Source of the DNA: Scopulibacillus_A cellulosilyticus
GTDB lineage: Bacteria; Bacillota; Bacilli; Bacillales; Sporolactobacillaceae
Direction: 5' to 3'
DNA: 64,000 nucleotides
NCBI RefSeq assembly: GCF_042665295.1
Contig: NZ_JBHTCO010000007.1
Coordinates: 1 to 64,000 of the forward strand
The notes below the pieces were generated by a model. The model made no database searches, was not told the origin of the DNA, and saw nothing but the letters and a program-made list of their open reading frames with translations. Shown here piece after piece: positions 62,323 to 64,000 of the stretch. The stretch's first letter is position 1; every line of letters begins with the position of its first letter. The translations under genes and the position numbers were made by a program.

Positions 62323-63963
62323 TTACTCTCTTGTTCTCTCGACATTCCGAATCGTTTCCGCCGTTGAAAGTCTTAAAGCCAAGCTCATCCAATAAACGAA
62401 CCCACTTAGAACGGCGACAATCAGCTCTCCTACGCCAGTCTTAAAAAGATCAAGTCCCCCATCATACGGGCCAAAGAAACTTATGATTGCCAGGCCCCCG
62501 AGCCAAATCGGAATCCAAGAAGCCGCCTTAAGGTGAAGAGGAGGAGTTGATGGGTTTTTACGGGCAATAAAGTTATAAATGCCAAATAAAATAAAACCTA
62601 TTAGAATAGATATAAAGAGCCTAGAGTTTGTGTGCCAACCCGTCCAATACACAATAAGATTCGATGATAGGAAGGCTGCATATCCAAGAACATCGGATCC
62701 CGGAGCACGAAATTTCCGCGGCTGGTCTGGTAACTGTCTTCGCAACGCGGCAAATACCAGCGGGCCAATACCGAATGCAAGGATCATCGCCGAGGTAGTA
62801 AAACCAATAATTTCTTTCCAAGAAGGAAACGGAAGAAAGGCGATGCAACCAATAATAAACATAAGTAGAACTGAAATCCAAGGCACACCCTTTTTATTGA
62901 GCTTGCTCAATATCTGCGGCGCGTTCCCAGCCCTCGCTTGCGAGTACGACAATCTGGCAGTAACTGACGCATATATTAATCCAGTGTCTGCGGGAGAAAT
63001 GATAGCGTCGATGTACACGATGATTGCAAGCCAGCCGATGCCGAGTATCGTCACAAGGCTGGCTAACGGACCTACTGACCCCTCAAATGATAATTTAGGC
63101 CAACCGCTGCTTAGAAAATGGCTTGGTGTTGCACCAATAAACGCAACTTGAAGTCCGATATACAATATCAGACACAAAACCACGGATCCAATCACCGCGA
63201 ATGGCACATTTCGCCTAGGGTTGTTTGTTTCCGCCGCAAACTCGATACCTTGCCGGAACCCTAGAAACGAAAATACGATACCTCCAGCCGGAAGGGCCTC
63301 CAGCACCGATGAAAATCCGCTTGGAGCGAAGCCACCAAATCTTGGAGAGTAGAAGTTTTGAAGATTAAAGGAAGACAAGATAAGGATAACAACCAGCATC
63401 ACAAGGGCACATAGTTTCCACCATACTAAAACATTGTTTATCCGGGCGAATAGTTTAACCCCTAATACGTTAACCAAACTAAATAGTGCCATGAGACCAA
63501 TCGCAATGATAAGGCCAATTGACGAAAGTGAGGATCCCCCGGGTCCCCCTTTTACCAGCCACGGAAGGTAGTTGCTCGAATATTGAAGCGTTGCCAATAC
63601 TTCCGTAGGTGCAGCCGTAACTGCAGAGATGTATGTCAGCCAACCACCGGTAAAACTCACGGTCGAACCGAATGAATACTGCGGAAAGCGTATCACCCCT
63701 CCAGATACGGGGAATATAACGCTTAACTCAGAATAGACTATCGCGATTACAAGTATCATTATTGCCGCTAAAACCCATGATATAATTGCAGCAGGGCCAG
63801 CCAGTCTCGCTGCGTTAAATGCAGCGAAGAGCCACCCTGATCCGATTATGGTTCCAACGCTGGTAAATAATAACCCGTTTTTTCCAATATGACGTTTAAA
63901 TCCAATATCATTTGGTACCTTCACCTTAGTAGGAGGTGAGGATGAGGTTTTCTGATGTTCCAT
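62323..63963 (-). CDS. APC-family amino acid permease
   Basis: 546-residue membrane protein with about 12-14 hydrophobic segments of the amino acid/polyamine/organocation superfamily. The N-terminal FTSVGTIIGSGWLFAAFNAA is the unwound TM1 substrate-binding motif, then GPAAIISWVLAAIMILVIAI and YSELSVIFPVSGG. GGIVFSFLGFRQGIEFAAET is the TM6-like segment. Hydrophilic ends lie in the cytoplasm. ATG 63963 has GAGGAGG upstream. GC is higher than in the preceding AT-rich region, so it probably marks the return to other chromosome DNA. The substrate is unknown. Confidence 0.88.
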   Translation of the reverse strand: MEHQKTSSSPPTKVKVPNDIGFKRHIGKNGLLFTSVGTIIGSGWLFAAFNAARLAGPAAIISWVLAAIMILVIAIVYSELSVIFPVSGGVIRFPQYSFGSTVSFTGGWLTYISAVTAAPTEVLATLQYSSNYLPWLVKGGPGGSSLSSIGLIIAIGLMALFSLVNVLGVKLFARINNVLVWWKLCALVMLVVILILSSFNLQNFYSPRFGGFAPSGFSSVLEALPAGGIVFSFLGFRQGIEFAAETNNPRRNVPFAVIGSVVLCLILYIGLQVAFIGATPSHFLSSGWPKLSFEGSVGPLASLVTILGIGWLAIIVYIDAIISPADTGLIYASVTARLSYSQARAGNAPQILSKLNKKGVPWISVLLMFIIGCIAFLPFPSWKEIIGFTTSAMILAFGIGPLVFAALRRQLPDQPRKFRAPGSDVLGYAAFLSSNLIVYWTGWHTNSRLFISILIGFILFGIYNFIARKNPSTPPLHLKAASWIPIWLGGLAIISFFGPYDGGLDLFKTGVGELIVAVLSGFVYWMSLALRLSTAETIRNVERTRE

Positions 63964-64000
63964 TTAGTTTGTTCCTCCTCATGCTAGTATCAATCTTGTT

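Noticed and set aside
1..64000. CRISPR array
   Set aside because: No regularly spaced direct repeats of the right size were seen and no cas genes are present.

Overview
The window comes from the chromosome of an endospore-forming, flagellated Gram-positive bacterium of the order Bacillales. The evidence is a spoIIID-mbl-flhO-flhP-fabZ order like that of Bacillus subtilis, strong AGGAGG-type ribosome binding sites with frequent GTG and TTG starts, and wall teichoic acid-type genes. The species cannot be named from the sequence. Core genes are moderate in GC; the surface-polysaccharide and defence region from about 46.5 to 61.5 kb is clearly more AT-rich.

Layout. 1-370: the 3' end of an rRNA operon (23S end, 5S, terminator). 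0.5-18.4 kb: a large ureide (allantoate) catabolism region. It holds a hydroxypyruvate isomerase-like gene, malate synthase, the divergent regulator PucR, allantoate amidohydrolase, ureidoglycine-glyoxylate aminotransferase, the three FdrA/DUF1116/DUF2877 proteins of oxamate carbamoyltransferase, carbamate kinase, a purine-type permease, ureidoglycolate dehydrogenase, ureidoglycine aminohydrolase, and a gamma-glutamyltransferase-fold protein best read as oxamate amidohydrolase (HpxW type). Together they would take allantoate to oxalurate by two routes, split oxalurate into oxamate and carbamoyl phosphate, harvest ATP, and hydrolyse oxamate to oxalate and ammonia. Glyoxylate could enter the TCA cycle through malate synthase.

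18.6-30.3 kb: a split chromate transporter, then spoIIID, mbl, flhO, flhP and fabZ. Between flhO and flhP sit extra genes: a DinB protein, a VOC protein broken by an amber codon, a MetE-like enzyme on the minus strand, and a polymorphic toxin with an RNase A-like C-terminus plus its immunity gene. A ribokinase follows.

31.1-46.6 kb: a teichoic acid-like surface polymer locus. It has a very large TagF / GT4 / GW-module fusion broken by one frameshift, two tandem DUF6270 proteins, a beta-helix protein, a second glycerophosphotransferase, a sugar epimerase, and two TagH-like ABC ATPases with membrane and SH3 domains, the second with degenerate catalytic motifs. Decayed copies of the 3' end of the fusion gene lie at 38.1 and 46.5 kb, which shows past duplication and loss.

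47.4-57.8 kb: a Wzy-dependent capsule/exopolysaccharide operon (Wzz-like modulator, tyrosine kinase, PHP phosphatase, GalU, priming sugar transferase, CDP-glycerol transferase, flippase, polymerase with an apparent ATT start, GT4 transferase, ManC). 58.2-64 kb: a small membrane protein, an AAA ATPase plus DUF4435/TOPRIM pair resembling the PARIS phage-defence system, gene-poor debris with a long nested hairpin, and an amino acid permease on the minus strand.

Several dispersed intergenic repeats recur: a short element with terminal inverted repeats, two elements that look like non-autonomous IS200/IS605 relatives with conserved end hairpins, and a shared module found five times.
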